Assembly (NCBI GenBank): GCA_005799495.1
Contig: SYGP01000035.1
Span: forward strand, 62,001 to 126,000
From: Planctomycetia bacterium
GTDB lineage: Bacteria > Planctomycetota > Phycisphaerae > Phycisphaerales > SM1A02
Reading direction: 5' to 3'
Length of the DNA: 64,000 nucleotides
Shown: piece after piece, positions 28,007-36,954 of the stretch
Layout: each line of letters starts with the position of its first letter
Numbering within the stretch: position 1 is the first letter of the stretch
Notes under the pieces: generated by a model
The model's database searches: none
What the model was told of the DNA's origin: nothing
The model's input: only the letters and a program-made list of their open reading frames with translations
Translations under genes and position numbers: made by a program

Positions 28007-28937
28007 TGCACTCGTGGAAGGCGTGTGCGGCGAGGACACGAACCCCTGTCCGCCCCTTCCGCCTCGCGACGCTGCGGGACACAAGGGAACATTCGGGCGA
28101 GTCCTGGTCGTGGGAGGTTGTGCGCGCCTGCCGCGGATGATGCTCGGCGGACCGGTGCTCTCTGCGCGAGCTGCGATCCGTGCGGGATGTGGGCTCGCGG
28201 AGCTGGCCGTTCCACAACCGCTTGCAGCCGCTGCGCTCGCGAGTCTCGAGAGTGCGACAGGTCATGCGCTGCCCGTGGACGAGGAGGGGAGCCTGCTGCC
28301 ATCCGCCTGCGCGGAGGTGATCGATCCAATCTTGGCGCGCTCTGACGCGGCGGTTGTCGGCCCCGCCCTCGGCGAGGGATTTGCGGTGGAGCAGTTGGCC
28401 ATTCGTTTCATCGCGCATGCGCAGGTGCCTCTGGTGGTCGATGCGGACGCGCTGAACGCACTCGCGCGATCGGTCGATTTTGCGCGTGACATGCGCGGCG
28501 GACCAGTCGTGATGACACCGCACCCGGGCGAGTACCTGCGGCTCGCGCAAGCGCTCGAAATCGACGGCGATCCGGTGGGCGAGGGCGCGGGCTCCGCCGC
28601 GGCCGCGCTCGCGCAGCGGTGCGGGTGCGTGGTCGTGCTCAAGGGTGCGCGCACCTCCGTCAGTGATGGCATTCGACTCTGGTCGTGCCATGCGGGCACC
28701 GCAGCGCTTGCCACGGGAGGAAGCGGTGACGCACTCTCGGGCGTGATCGCGTCTTTCGCGGCGCAGTTCATGCGGCCGCCCCATGGTGCATCGCTCTTCG
28801 ACTGTGCGCGGTGGGGTGTTGCGGCGCATGGACTCGCCGCGCGGCTGTGGTCCGCGCGACATGGTTCCGCGGGGATGCTCACCACCGAACTCTGCGATCT
28901 CCTGCCCGATGTGCTGGGCGACCTGCGCACCGCCTGA
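27996..28937 (+). CDS. nnrD: ADP-dependent NAD(P)H-hydrate dehydratase
   Basis: 313 residues from a GTG start that overlaps the preceding gene. Ribokinase-like fold: HKGTFGRVLVVGG near the N-terminus, VVDADALNAL, MTPHPGEYLRL, VVLKGARTSVSDG and the catalytic GTAALATGGSGDALSGVI. It dehydrates damaged NAD(P)H hydrates back to NAD(P)H using ADP. In many bacteria it is fused to the NnrE epimerase; here it stands without an epimerase domain, and none is seen nearby. Confidence 0.92.
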   Translation: MSIDALVEGVCGEDTNPCPPLPPRDAAGHKGTFGRVLVVGGCARLPRMMLGGPVLSARAAIRAGCGLAELAVPQPLAAAALASLESATGHALPVDEEGSLLPSACAEVIDPILARSDAAVVGPALGEGFAVEQLAIRFIAHAQVPLVVDADALNALARSVDFARDMRGGPVVMTPHPGEYLRLAQALEIDGDPVGEGAGSAAAALAQRCGCVVVLKGARTSVSDGIRLWSCHAGTAALATGGSGDALSGVIASFAAQFMRPPHGASLFDCARWGVAAHGLAARLWSARHGSAGMLTTELCDLLPDVLGDLRTA

Positions 28938-28962
28938 CAGTGACGGGTGCAACCGATAGGCT
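28934..28962 (+). promoter_or_regulatory. Promoter of the YhaM-type nuclease gene
   Basis: -35 CTGACA at 28934-28939, a 17-base spacer and -10 TAGGCT at 28957-28962. The predicted start falls within about two bases of the ATG at 28972, and no Shine-Dalgarno is present, so the mRNA would be leaderless or nearly so. The -35 overlaps the nnrD stop. Confidence 0.5.
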
Positions 28963-28971
28963 CCACGCGAC

Positions 28972-30009
28972 ATGACCCGACCGCACATGCACATCCGCGA
29001 TCTGAAGCCCGGATCGCTCGTGGACAGCGTCTACAGCCTCGTCAACCCGCAGACGGGCGTCACTCGAAACGGGAAGTGCTACTTCAAGGTGCTCCTTCGT
29101 GATGCGACTGGCGAGACGTCCGCCCGCAAGTGGACCTTCGAGGAGTCGATGCTGGGCGAAGTGTCATCGACTGGTTACGCCCGCGTGGTGGGGAGGGTGG
29201 AGCTGTATTCGGGGCAGTTGCAGGTGGTGGTCGATCAAATCGAGCCCGTGCAGATTTCGCGTGAGGATCTGATCGCGCTGCTGCCGGCAACCTCCAAGGA
29301 CATTCCGCAGATGTTCACGGAAGTTGCCGCGCTGCTGCGCTCTCTCGAGAGTCCGTCGATGCGGGCTCTCGCGGAGGCATATCTGAGCGACGAGACCATG
29401 ATGGCGGCGTTTCGGCAGGCGCCTGCCGCGACCAATGTCCATCACGCTTGGATCGGCGGCCTGCTGGAACACACGCATCAGCTGATGCAACTCGCGGAGC
29501 GCATGCTGCCGCTCTACCCCGCGCTGAACCGCGATCTCGTCTTGCTCGGGCTGTTCCTGCATGATCTGGGCAAGACCGCTGAACTCGAGTGGGAGCGTGG
29601 GTTCAACTACACGACCGATGGCAATCTGGTCGGGCACTTGGTGCGCGGCGCGGTATGGCTTCAGGTGAAGTCGATGGTCGCCGCCCGAAGCGGGCCGAAA
29701 GTACCGCCCGACGCGCTGGTTGCCCTGCAGCACATCATCGTGTCGCACCATGGACAGCTCGAGCACGGTGCGGCGAAGTTGCCATCGACGCCCGAAGCGA
29801 TCTTCGTCGCGGCGCTCGACAATCTGGAGGCCAAGACGACGCTGTCGATCGTGGCCGTCGCTCGTGAACGCCTCCGCGTCGGCAACGCCGAGTTCACGGA
29901 ACGCATCTGGAGTCTCGACACGCGGCTGTACCGACCAGATCCCCTCAAGCACGCGGCGGATTCGGTGGAATCCGCGGACCCCGCCGCGCATCCTGCACCG
30001 CACGCGTGA
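28972..30009 (+). CDS. YhaM-type 3'-5' exoribonuclease (OB fold + HD domain)
   Basis: 345 residues. An N-terminal OB-type nucleic-acid-binding segment (about 10-95, including GKCYFKVLLRDATGETSARKW) is followed by an HD metal phosphohydrolase domain: HHAWIGGLLEHTHQL, then FLHDLGK with His197-Asp198, and IIVSHHGQLEHG. This is the layout of Bacillus YhaM/CBF1, a 3'-5' exonuclease acting on RNA and single-stranded DNA. Length is close to the family's ~314. Its last 65 bases overlap the 3' end of the opposite-strand gene. Confidence 0.88.
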   Translation: MTRPHMHIRDLKPGSLVDSVYSLVNPQTGVTRNGKCYFKVLLRDATGETSARKWTFEESMLGEVSSTGYARVVGRVELYSGQLQVVVDQIEPVQISREDLIALLPATSKDIPQMFTEVAALLRSLESPSMRALAEAYLSDETMMAAFRQAPAATNVHHAWIGGLLEHTHQLMQLAERMLPLYPALNRDLVLLGLFLHDLGKTAELEWERGFNYTTDGNLVGHLVRGAVWLQVKSMVAARSGPKVPPDALVALQHIIVSHHGQLEHGAAKLPSTPEAIFVAALDNLEAKTTLSIVAVARERLRVGNAEFTERIWSLDTRLYRPDPLKHAADSVESADPAAHPAPHA

Positions 30010-31342
30010 TGGCAGCGGTCAGCGCATCGAGGGCGGAGGGTTCGAGCAACAGGAAGGGCCATGTGCGGCTGTGCGCGAGCGATGCCTGCGCATGCGCGCA
30101 GCGGTGGGTGTTCTCCTCACGAAGGATCCGATCGAGTTCGTCCGTGCCGGCGGTTCGCTCGCGTGCAATCCACTCATGCAAAGCTGCGTATCGCGCCGCA
30201 CGCTCCGCGGAGCGGCGTGGTGCCTGCACGATCCGCTCGACGAGCGCCGCGCGCGTGTCGTGCTGTGATCGGTCGCCCGTCAGCAGATGTGGGTTCCACC
30301 ACAGTCGCCGATGGGAGACGCGCGGGAGAGTCGGCGCAGCGCTGATGCCAAGCGCGGCGGGCGTCGGCAGCATCGTCGCGGTTGCCATGCCGAACGGCGG
30401 GAGATCGATGTCGAAGAAGCGTCTCCACCACACTTCGCCGACGCGCTCATAGCGAGCGCCGCCGGTGCCGTGATAGAAGCAGTCGCAGCAGATCCGCAGC
30501 AGGCCTGAGGCGAGGAATGCTCGCGGCAGCAACAGCGTTCCGCTGCGCAGCGCGCGGCGCGCCTCGTCGGCGCTGATCCGTTCGCGCGATCCGTCCCGCG
30601 TCACGTGCCAGAGCGGCACCTCCGATCGATCGCCCGCCACGCGCAGGGGGCGTGCCGCGTGCGGATCCTCACGAAGTGCTTCGTTGAACGCCACCGCGGA
30701 GCGTTCCGGTTCCTGCAGGATCTGCTCGACGAGCGGTGCGGCGGCCTGCAGGAGCGCGGCGCTGCCGATGACGAGCGCTGGCTGGCCCGTCCACGCCTGT
30801 GCACACGAGCCGACCGACTTCGCGAACTGCATCGCTGCCGTCGCTTCGCGTTGATTCGCCTCGAGTTGCCGCAGGAACGCATCCCGCGCTGCGGTGGCCG
30901 TCTCGCTCGCACACACAGCCGTGGATGCCGTGGGCGGAAACGGCGGATACCACGCGGACGCACGGAGGTCGTTGCCGCGAACCCATGCCGCGCTGAACTG
31001 CACTGCCGATCGGCGAACGGCGCCGCCCACCTCTCGCACGGGCAGATCGATCCGCGATGGTTCGACAAGATCCTGATCGCTGATGAAGTGCAGCCAAACG
31101 CCCGTGGTGTCGGCGGGCGCGAGCGCCGCTGCATCGGCAGATGCAGCGATGAACTTCGCCAGCAGCCCTGCATGCCACACCACGGGCTGATGGCCTGCAC
31201 CCGTCACCACGCCCTCGCGGACACCCGAGGGGAGTCCGAGTGCGCTTCGCATGTGCCTGCGAATGTCCGCAGCGATTCCGTGCAGGGGCGCGGGCGCCGG
31301 CGGGACATCGATGCGGAAGTCGATCGCACCAGCTTCAGCCAT
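29945..31342 (-). CDS. Protein of unknown function, planctomycete-type
   Basis: 465 residues from the ATG at 31342; earlier in-frame starts run into the glycosyltransferase gene, so I chose the first ATG clear of it (14-base gap). No known catalytic domain is evident. Distinctive stretches are VTGAGHQPVVWHAGLLAKF, WLHFISDQDLVEPSRIDLPV and CFYHGTGGARYERVGEVWWRRFF followed by PPFGMATATMLP. The first two are faintly reminiscent of bacillithiol-synthesis BshC (VTGQQ... / ...DHDF), but the match is too weak to assign. No signal peptide. It ends the minus-strand envelope-type cluster and overlaps the YhaM-type gene tail to tail by 65 bases. Confidence 0.75.
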   Translation of the reverse strand: MAEAGAIDFRIDVPPAPAPLHGIAADIRRHMRSALGLPSGVREGVVTGAGHQPVVWHAGLLAKFIAASADAAALAPADTTGVWLHFISDQDLVEPSRIDLPVREVGGAVRRSAVQFSAAWVRGNDLRASAWYPPFPPTASTAVCASETATAARDAFLRQLEANQREATAAMQFAKSVGSCAQAWTGQPALVIGSAALLQAAAPLVEQILQEPERSAVAFNEALREDPHAARPLRVAGDRSEVPLWHVTRDGSRERISADEARRALRSGTLLLPRAFLASGLLRICCDCFYHGTGGARYERVGEVWWRRFFDIDLPPFGMATATMLPTPAALGISAAPTLPRVSHRRLWWNPHLLTGDRSQHDTRAALVERIVQAPRRSAERAARYAALHEWIARERTAGTDELDRILREENTHRCAHAQASLAHSRTWPFLLLEPSALDALTAAITRAVQDARRGPRIPPNPPRA

Positions 31343-31356
31343 GAGCGGGGTTGGTT

Positions 31357-32118
31357 TCACGCGCAGCGCACGGCACATGTCTTTGGCTGCAAATGCCGAA
31401 GGCGTGCGGAGCACCGCTGGAGTTCCGAATCAAGCGTCGATCGATAGACCGCAAGTCGCAGCGCCGGATCGTCGAGACCGTTGCCGAAGGATCGCTTCAC
31501 GTCGAGATAGATGCGCGAGACGGGAATTTCCCGCACGCGCAGGCGATGGGCTGCAGCCTGCACCCAGAACTGCATCGGAAACTCATAGCCCGACGCGGTC
31601 AAGCGCAGCGCGTGGCATGCATGCACGCGGTAGGCCTTGAATCCGCAGAAGGAGTCCGTCAGTGGTCGATCGAATGCGCCGCACAGCGCTTCATTGATCT
31701 CCGCGGTCATGGTGCGGTTGATGGCCGCCCGGTCCGACGGCGCCGCAACATCGCTCGGCAGCGAAGCGAGGTATCGGCTGCCCGAGACAACATCGGCATC
31801 GCCGAGCGCGATCTCCCGCAGAAAATCAGGGATGAAGCTTGGCTCGTGCTGATCATCGCAGTCCATCGTGATCACCCAGTCGAAGTCGCGGTGCGCCGCC
31901 CAGGCGAACGCGGCGCACATCACGGCACCGTAGCCCGCGTTGCGCGCATGGCGAACCAGTTCGACGGGATGCGCAGCAACCTTGGCCGCCGTGCCATCAC
32001 TCGATCCGTCGTCGATCACCAGGATCGGCAATCCAAACGCAGTGATCCGTTCAAGAACGCGGTCGATCGTGCGCTCCTCATTGAACGCGGGCACGGCGAT
32101 GAGAACACGATTCGTCAT
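31357..32118 (-). CDS. GT2-family glycosyltransferase
   Basis: 253 residues from the ATG at 32118. GT-A fold signatures: VLIAVPAFNEERTIDRVLERI at the N-terminus, ILVIDDGSSDGT (nucleotide binding), and ITMDCDDQHEPSFIPDFL with the DXD-like metal motif. CGFKAYR and the region after it match dolichol-phosphate-mannose-synthase-like members. It probably transfers a sugar from a nucleotide or to a polyprenyl phosphate; the sugar is unknown. No membrane helices, so cytoplasmic or peripheral. It is 55 bases downstream of the putative lipoprotein gene in the same direction. Confidence 0.92.
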   Translation of the reverse strand: MTNRVLIAVPAFNEERTIDRVLERITAFGLPILVIDDGSSDGTAAKVAAHPVELVRHARNAGYGAVMCAAFAWAAHRDFDWVITMDCDDQHEPSFIPDFLREIALGDADVVSGSRYLASLPSDVAAPSDRAAINRTMTAEINEALCGAFDRPLTDSFCGFKAYRVHACHALRLTASGYEFPMQFWVQAAAHRLRVREIPVSRIYLDVKRSFGNGLDDPALRLAVYRSTLDSELQRCSARLRHLQPKTCAVRCA

Positions 32119-32173
32119 GGATGAGAGGGTAGGCGCGCGTGGCCGATCTGGCGCACGGTTGTGCGGTGGTGCG

Positions 32174-33016
32174 TCAGTGCGGCGCGGTCGGCGGTCGCCC
32201 TTGCACTCGGGTGGGCGGCGGATCGATGCGAACGGAGGTGCCGCGATCTCTTGGTACTGGAATCCCGAGGACCTGTACCGACGCCTCCCAGCGCTCCACC
32301 ACCGGACCGACTTCGGGCACGACCCAGAGCGTGGTTCGGTGCGTCGCGACCGCCATGCCGAGAGTTGCCGTGAACACGCTCTCGACGACGGTTGCGTTCC
32401 ACTCACCGAGGGGTGTGCGGATACGCTCGCCTCGAACGACCCGCAGCCTCCGGCGAGCGCTGCCCTTGTCCCGTTCGCGTTGCGTGGACATCGAGACAAC
32501 CCGCATCATTGCATCGGAGATGAACTCGTCCTCGCCGCGCAACTCGCGCGGCGCGAGAAGCAGCGGGGGATCGAATGTCGTCGTCGCGTCATAGCGGGGC
32601 GATTCCGTTCGCACAAGCTGCAGAAACCCGTCGGGATTGAACGCAAGCCAGTCCACCGTGCCGTCGACGCCATCGACACGCCACCCTCCCGCGCGACCCA
32701 TGCCCGATTCGCCGGCCGAAGGACCGTCGATCCAACTGGCGTCCAGCGTGGCTGGAGCCTTCTCCGTCGGACGCCAGTGTGCATCCACCTGTTGCCAGCG
32801 CATGGAGCCGATCGAGCGAGGCGCGAGGTCTTCAGCCGAGATCGGTGGAGGCGATGTGGAGGCAAGGATCTCCACGATGGGGAGTTTCTGTGCCGGTGCG
32901 TGCGGTGCGGAGTTGCACGAGATGCATGGCAGACACAGCAGCACCCATGCACCCGCGCACCGTGCCGCGCACCTTGCTCTGCACGTCCGTGCGAAGGAAT
33001 GGATGATCGCTCGCAT
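32174..33016 (-). CDS. Putative exported or lipoprotein of unknown function
   Basis: 280 residues from the ATG at 33016, which shares one base with the stop of the upstream gene (TGATG). The N-terminus has Arg residues, a hydrophobic stretch (GAWVLLCLPCISC) and an imperfect lipobox ending in Cys, suggesting signal peptidase II processing. The rest is beta-rich with Trp and Pro and no recognised domain; the C-terminus ends in a Pro-rich tail. Its context, with a larger secreted protein just upstream, suggests both act in the same envelope process. Confidence 0.7.
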   Translation of the reverse strand: MRAIIHSFARTCRARCAARCAGAWVLLCLPCISCNSAPHAPAQKLPIVEILASTSPPPISAEDLAPRSIGSMRWQQVDAHWRPTEKAPATLDASWIDGPSAGESGMGRAGGWRVDGVDGTVDWLAFNPDGFLQLVRTESPRYDATTTFDPPLLLAPRELRGEDEFISDAMMRVVSMSTQRERDKGSARRRLRVVRGERIRTPLGEWNATVVESVFTATLGMAVATHRTTLWVVPEVGPVVERWEASVQVLGIPVPRDRGTSVRIDPPPTRVQGRPPTAPH

Positions 33017-34719
33017 CACTGTTGGGGTAGGCCCTTCTGCCGCCATATCTCCTGCAGTTGGCGTGGCAGGCACAACTCCGTGGTGATGTCGCCGGGCTCC
33101 GTCCGCTTCACGCGCTTCCCCGACGCATCGAACCAAGTGGTTGTGGTGGGTTCGTCGAGACCGGGCTGCGTCACGAGCATCCATCGACCGTCCTCCAGGC
33201 GCGTGAAGGAATCCGTGCGTTGTGGCATGGACAGGAGCGCTGGATCGAAGCAGTAGGTCGAGAAATCGAGCGGCGAAGCCTCATCGGCGCGGGGCAGCAG
33301 TTCGCCGAGCACGAGGCTGACCGCTTGCGGCATGTACACGCCCGTCGGAATCGTCCACTGCTGTTCGTCTCGCATGCGCGACTCCTTGTTGGCGAGAACG
33401 ACCGTGAGCAGCTGCATGGGATTGCCTTCGTTGCGCTCGCCGCGGATGCCAGTCTGCGCGATCGATCGGTCGGGCAGCTTCCCGCCACGCTCCGTCACTC
33501 GGCTTGTCCACGCCTCGCTGCCGTGATCCCATGCCGACCAGAATCGCGCCTCGAGATCGCTCACGCGCTGCGTGGCAGCATCCACCAGGGTTCGTCCCTG
33601 CATCACCACCAGCAAGCCCGTGGGATCGTTCGGCAAGCTCGGCGGACGGTCGCAGGACGCATCGCTCATGACGCCAGCCAGCACCGTGATGGTGTAGTAC
33701 CCAAGCTCCTCTTCGCTGCCGCTTTCTCCCTTGCGCCAGACGCGGTAAAGGCGGGGCGGTGTGCCGCAGAGCGCGCGCAGTCGTTCCGGCGTGAGTGCCG
33801 TCAACATCGCATTCCCGGCAGCGAGCTGCGCACGACGCTCGTTCGCCAAGCGCTCCATGTCGGCCAGTTCAATCGTGCGGAAACTTGCTTCGAGAAGCGG
33901 GCGCACACCGCCAAAGTCGACCCCCGACGAAAGAATCGTAAAGACGACGAAATCAAACTCGCCTGTCTGCAGGATGAGCCATCCTTGCACGGCGATCAAT
34001 CCTTCGCCGAGATCGGTGCTCGTCAGCAGATAGTGCGCGGGCACGCGCGCGCTGGTCCACGGCTCGTTCGCAAGAACGGTGAACGCCTGCCCGCGATCCT
34101 TCATGCCGCGCAGGTATTCGTCGACTTGTTTCGCGGGCGTTGGCGTGGCAAGCGCCGACACCAGCGCCTGCACCTGCATCCGAAAGCGCGGCGGCGATGC
34201 GCCATCGTCGATGGAATAGATGGGCATTTCGCCCACGACGGGCTTGGTCAGTCGCGATCCTTTGGGAGCGCGCAGGCGGATGCCGAATGACGCAAGATCG
34301 AGGTACTCCGCGTCGAGGTCACTCGAACCGAGCGCACGCTCGGCCGAACGAGCGGGCTTCGAATCGGGGTTCGCGGGGGCAGCCTTCGGCGCACTCGGCA
34401 GCGGTTCTTGCGGACGCGGCCGCGGCTTCGCGTCAGCGTTTGGAAGTGGCAGCGCGGGCGCTGCAGGCTGAGCTTTCTCCTTGGAACTCCCCTTGGCAGG
34501 TCCTATATCCCTTCGAGGTATCGGACGCTGCGAAGGCGCGGAAGGGGTCGACTGTGGAGTGCCGGTCTTTGTGGAATCACTCGACTGAACTGACCACCCA
34601 GTCGCGGTGATCGACAGAGCCACCACCATGGAGCTGCATATCGCAACGAGCGTTCGCGTCGTCCGAGAATCAGCGCAAGGATGCGAAGGAAGTGGCGTGT
34701 TCACGCTCGGGTGCCGCAT
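33016..34719 (-). CDS. Secreted or membrane-anchored protein of unknown function
   Basis: 567 residues from the ATG at 34719 (the frame is open to 34869, but that extension would cross the rpsJ start region). One hydrophobic segment near residues 24-42 ([19 protein letters not shown]) acts as signal or anchor. A Pro/Ala/Ser-rich linker (about 45-130) and a folded region follow, with phrases such as [19 protein letters not shown] and [18 protein letters not shown]. No known domain is seen. It is first in a four-gene minus-strand unit and divergent from the ribosomal operon, with only 64 bases between the two starts. Confidence 0.72.
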   Translation of the reverse strand: MRHPSVNTPLPSHPCADSRTTRTLVAICSSMVVALSITATGWSVQSSDSTKTGTPQSTPSAPSQRPIPRRDIGPAKGSSKEKAQPAAPALPLPNADAKPRPRPQEPLPSAPKAAPANPDSKPARSAERALGSSDLDAEYLDLASFGIRLRAPKGSRLTKPVVGEMPIYSIDDGASPPRFRMQVQALVSALATPTPAKQVDEYLRGMKDRGQAFTVLANEPWTSARVPAHYLLTSTDLGEGLIAVQGWLILQTGEFDFVVFTILSSGVDFGGVRPLLEASFRTIELADMERLANERRAQLAAGNAMLTALTPERLRALCGTPPRLYRVWRKGESGSEEELGYYTITVLAGVMSDASCDRPPSLPNDPTGLLVVMQGRTLVDAATQRVSDLEARFWSAWDHGSEAWTSRVTERGGKLPDRSIAQTGIRGERNEGNPMQLLTVVLANKESRMRDEQQWTIPTGVYMPQAVSLVLGELLPRADEASPLDFSTYCFDPALLSMPQRTDSFTRLEDGRWMLVTQPGLDEPTTTTWFDASGKRVKRTEPGDITTELCLPRQLQEIWRQKGLPQQ

Positions 34720-34723
34720 GGCG

Positions 34724-34751
34724 TTGACAGAATCGCGAGGGAGAGTAGCAT
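34724..34751 (+). promoter_or_regulatory. Promoter of the ribosomal protein operon
   Basis: A perfect -35 TTGACA (34724-34729), 16-base spacer, -10 TAGCAT (34746-34751). The start would be near 34758, leaving a leader of about 26 nt that includes a GAGG Shine-Dalgarno before rpsJ. It is the strongest promoter sequence seen in the window, as expected for this operon. Confidence 0.7.
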
Positions 34752-34783
34752 CGACGATTCGCCTCCACGCGAGGCTAACGACC

Positions 34784-35089
34784 ATGAACGGAACCATTCG
34801 CATCCGACTTGAAGCGTACGACCACCAGGTGCTCGATGCGAGCGCCCGCGAAATCGTCGAGCAGACCAAGATCAGCGGCGCACGCGTTGCGGGCCCGGTG
34901 CCTCTGCCGACGCGACGCGAGATTTACACCGTCAATCGCTCGCCATTCATCGACAAGAAGAGTCGCGAGCAGTTCGAGATCCGCACGCACAAGCGCATCA
35001 TCGACATCAGCGAGCCAAACGCGAAGACGGTCGATGCACTGAATCGCCTCGTCGTTCCGGCGGGCGTGTTCGTGAAGATCAAGGCCTGA
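34784..35089 (+). CDS. rpsJ: 30S ribosomal protein S10
   Basis: 101 residues from the ATG at 34784 ([26 protein letters not shown]), matching the S10 N-terminus and usual length (103). [23 protein letters not shown] is the conserved central region. S10 is part of the 30S head and of NusB-S10 antitermination complexes. First gene of a 26-gene plus-strand operon. A GAGG site lies about 9 nt upstream. No tuf, fusA, rpsL or rpsG precedes it, unlike in many bacteria. Confidence 0.98.
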   Translation: MNGTIRIRLEAYDHQVLDASAREIVEQTKISGARVAGPVPLPTRREIYTVNRSPFIDKKSREQFEIRTHKRIIDISEPNAKTVDALNRLVVPAGVFVKIKA

Positions 35090-35127
35090 CGCGAGACGCA
35101 ATCCGAAGAGACCCAAGCGAGCTTCAC

Positions 35128-35817
35128 ATGACAACGGCAATCATCGGACGCAAGGTTGGCATGACGCGCTGGTTCCTCGAGGACGGGAGCAATATCCCCG
35201 TGACGGTGATCGCGGCTGGTCCATGCCAAGTCACGCAGGTCAAGACGGCGGAGAAGGATGGCTACAGCGCGATTCAGCTGGCGTTCGAGGACATCAAGCC
35301 GCGCCGCTCGACCATGGCTGAGATGGGACATGATGCGAAGGCAGGAGTCTCCCCCAAGCGCATTCACCGCGAAGTTCGCCTCGCAAGCGACAAGGATGCG
35401 GAGCAGTTCACGCTCGGTCAGGTGATCGATGCGTCCGCGCTCGAGGGTGCCAAGTTCGTCGATGTGATCGGTACGTCGAAGGGCAAGGGCTTCGCGGGCG
35501 TGATGAAGGCGTACAACTTCAAGGGTTTGTGCGCATCGCACGGCACCGAACGCAAGCACCGCTCGCCTGGCTCGATCGGCAGCCACGGAACCGATCGCGG
35601 TCACGGCGCAAAGATCAAGAAGGGCAAGCGCATGCCGACGCGACTCGGCGACGAGCGCGTCACCGTGCGCAGCCTCGATGTCATCAGCATTGATGCAGGC
35701 AAGAACCTGCTCATCGTGAAGGGGGCGGTCCCCGGCGCGAACACAGGAATCCTCACTGTTCGGGCCGCGACGCGGCTCTACAAGCCAAAGGCGAGAATCC
35801 AAGCCAAGAAGGCATAG
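35128..35817 (+). CDS. rplC: 50S ribosomal protein L3
   Basis: 229 residues, starting TTAIIGRKVGMTRWF, with the family core SKGKGFAGVMKAYNFKG and GSIGSHGTDRGHGAKIKKGKRMPTRLG. L3 binds 23S rRNA near the peptidyl-transferase centre. The start is 38 bases after rpsJ. The segment that approaches the active site has a GTDRGHG variant in place of the common SxxGRVFKGKKMAG order. Confidence 0.97.
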   Translation: MTTAIIGRKVGMTRWFLEDGSNIPVTVIAAGPCQVTQVKTAEKDGYSAIQLAFEDIKPRRSTMAEMGHDAKAGVSPKRIHREVRLASDKDAEQFTLGQVIDASALEGAKFVDVIGTSKGKGFAGVMKAYNFKGLCASHGTERKHRSPGSIGSHGTDRGHGAKIKKGKRMPTRLGDERVTVRSLDVISIDAGKNLLIVKGAVPGANTGILTVRAATRLYKPKARIQAKKA

Positions 35818-35962
35818 GCGTCGCAGTGCGCCGTGCCTCGTCGTGAAGGCCTTGGTGGCAGCCGCCGCCGGGAACCACGCGACAGGGACAACCCAACAGC
35901 ATCCAAGTCGGTGCTTGCCCGGAGCCTGTTGTGATTGGCGATCGGGAAGCGAAGGCGAAAGA

Positions 35963-35977
35963 CGGCGCATCGCGCCG
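35963..35977 (+). promoter_or_regulatory. Hairpin just upstream of rplD in a 174-base gap
   Basis: The rplC-rplD gap (35818-35991) is the longest in this part of the operon and holds no ORF of note. Near its end CGGCGC-ATC-GCGCCG forms a 6-bp stem 14 nt before the rplD ATG, next to the GAAGGAA ribosome-binding site. It could gate rplD translation (L4 is a known operon regulator in E. coli) or mark an RNA processing site. Inference. Confidence 0.4.
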
Positions 35978-35991
35978 AAGGAACACGAGAC

Positions 35992-36654
35992 ATGATTGAC
36001 TTGCCCATCTACTCGAATGAAGGAAAGAAGGTCGACTCCCTGCAGATCGACCCCGCCACTCTCGGCGGCGAAGTGCGCTTTGCGCTCCTCAAGCAGGCGT
36101 ATGTTGCGGTCCACCTGAACCAGCGCCAAGGCTCTGCGCGCACGCGCAGCCGAGGCAGCGTGGAAGGTTCGACCCGCAAGTTGTACAAGCAGAAGGGAAC
36201 GGGAAATGCGCGCGTGGGCGCTTCACGCGTGCCCAACCGCAAGGGCGGCGGCGTGGCGTTCGCCAAGACCCGCACCCGCGAAGACCTGCGCTCCGCGCTG
36301 CCACGGCAGATGCGTGTGCTTGCGAATCGCAACGCGCTGCTGGCCAAGCTCGTGGACGGCGAGGTGAAGTGCTTCGACAAGCTCGACTTTCCAAGGCCGC
36401 GAACGGCGGACTTTGCACGCATGCTCAAGGGCGTCGGCATCGATCGCACCTGCCTCGTTGCACTCGATCCCGCGAATGAGAACGCCCGTCGCAGCGCGAG
36501 CAACCTCGCGTCGGCGTCGACGATCCGCGTCGATCAGTTGAACGCATTCGAACTGCTGAATCATCGCTTCCTGGTCATTGACCGCGCCACGCTGCGGTCG
36601 TTCCTCGACGGCACCTGCTTCGAGACCGAGACGAAGACGGAGGTCCACTCATGA
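35992..36654 (+). CDS. rplD: 50S ribosomal protein L4
   Basis: 220 residues from the ATG at 35992 (MIDLPIYSNEGKKVDS), preceded by GAAGGAA. The conserved loop SRGSVEGSTRKLYKQKGTGNARVGASRVP reaches the exit tunnel. Usual length about 201-210. It overlaps rplW by 4 bases (ATGA). In E. coli L4 represses the S10 operon; here the only unusual leader is the 174-base gap directly upstream. Confidence 0.97.
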   Translation: MIDLPIYSNEGKKVDSLQIDPATLGGEVRFALLKQAYVAVHLNQRQGSARTRSRGSVEGSTRKLYKQKGTGNARVGASRVPNRKGGGVAFAKTRTREDLRSALPRQMRVLANRNALLAKLVDGEVKCFDKLDFPRPRTADFARMLKGVGIDRTCLVALDPANENARRSASNLASASTIRVDQLNAFELLNHRFLVIDRATLRSFLDGTCFETETKTEVHS

Positions 36655-36929
36655 TTGCAACGGAAGTCATCCGCCGACCGATCATCACGGAAAAGGCGAA
36701 CGCCGCCGCGAGCGACCAGAATCGCTACACCTTCGAGATCGACTCGCGTGCGACGAAGACGGATGTCAAGGACGCCGTCATCGCCCTCTACAAGGTTCGC
36801 GTGCTGAATGTGAGCGTCGTCAACCGCAAGGGCGAGGATCGTCGCAACAAGTTCGGGCTGATCCCCGGCAAGTTGACCCGCCGTGCCGTGGTGCGTGTGC
36901 ACCCCGAGGACAAGATCGAGCTCTTCTGA
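36651..36929 (+). CDS. rplW: 50S ribosomal protein L23
   Basis: 92 residues, beginning IATEVIRRPIITEKANAAASDQNRYTFEID, the canonical L23 opening. It sits at the exit of the ribosomal tunnel and docks trigger factor, SRP and SecYEG. Start overlaps the rplD stop. Confidence 0.97.
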   Translation: MIATEVIRRPIITEKANAAASDQNRYTFEIDSRATKTDVKDAVIALYKVRVLNVSVVNRKGEDRRNKFGLIPGKLTRRAVVRVHPEDKIELF

Positions 36930-36954
36930 TCGCGACCGAGCAAAGGAACGAACC

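Noticed and set aside
31343-31414. Longer N-terminus for the unknown 465-residue protein
   Set aside because: It would overlap the glycosyltransferase coding region; the ATG at 31342 is just after that gene's stop.
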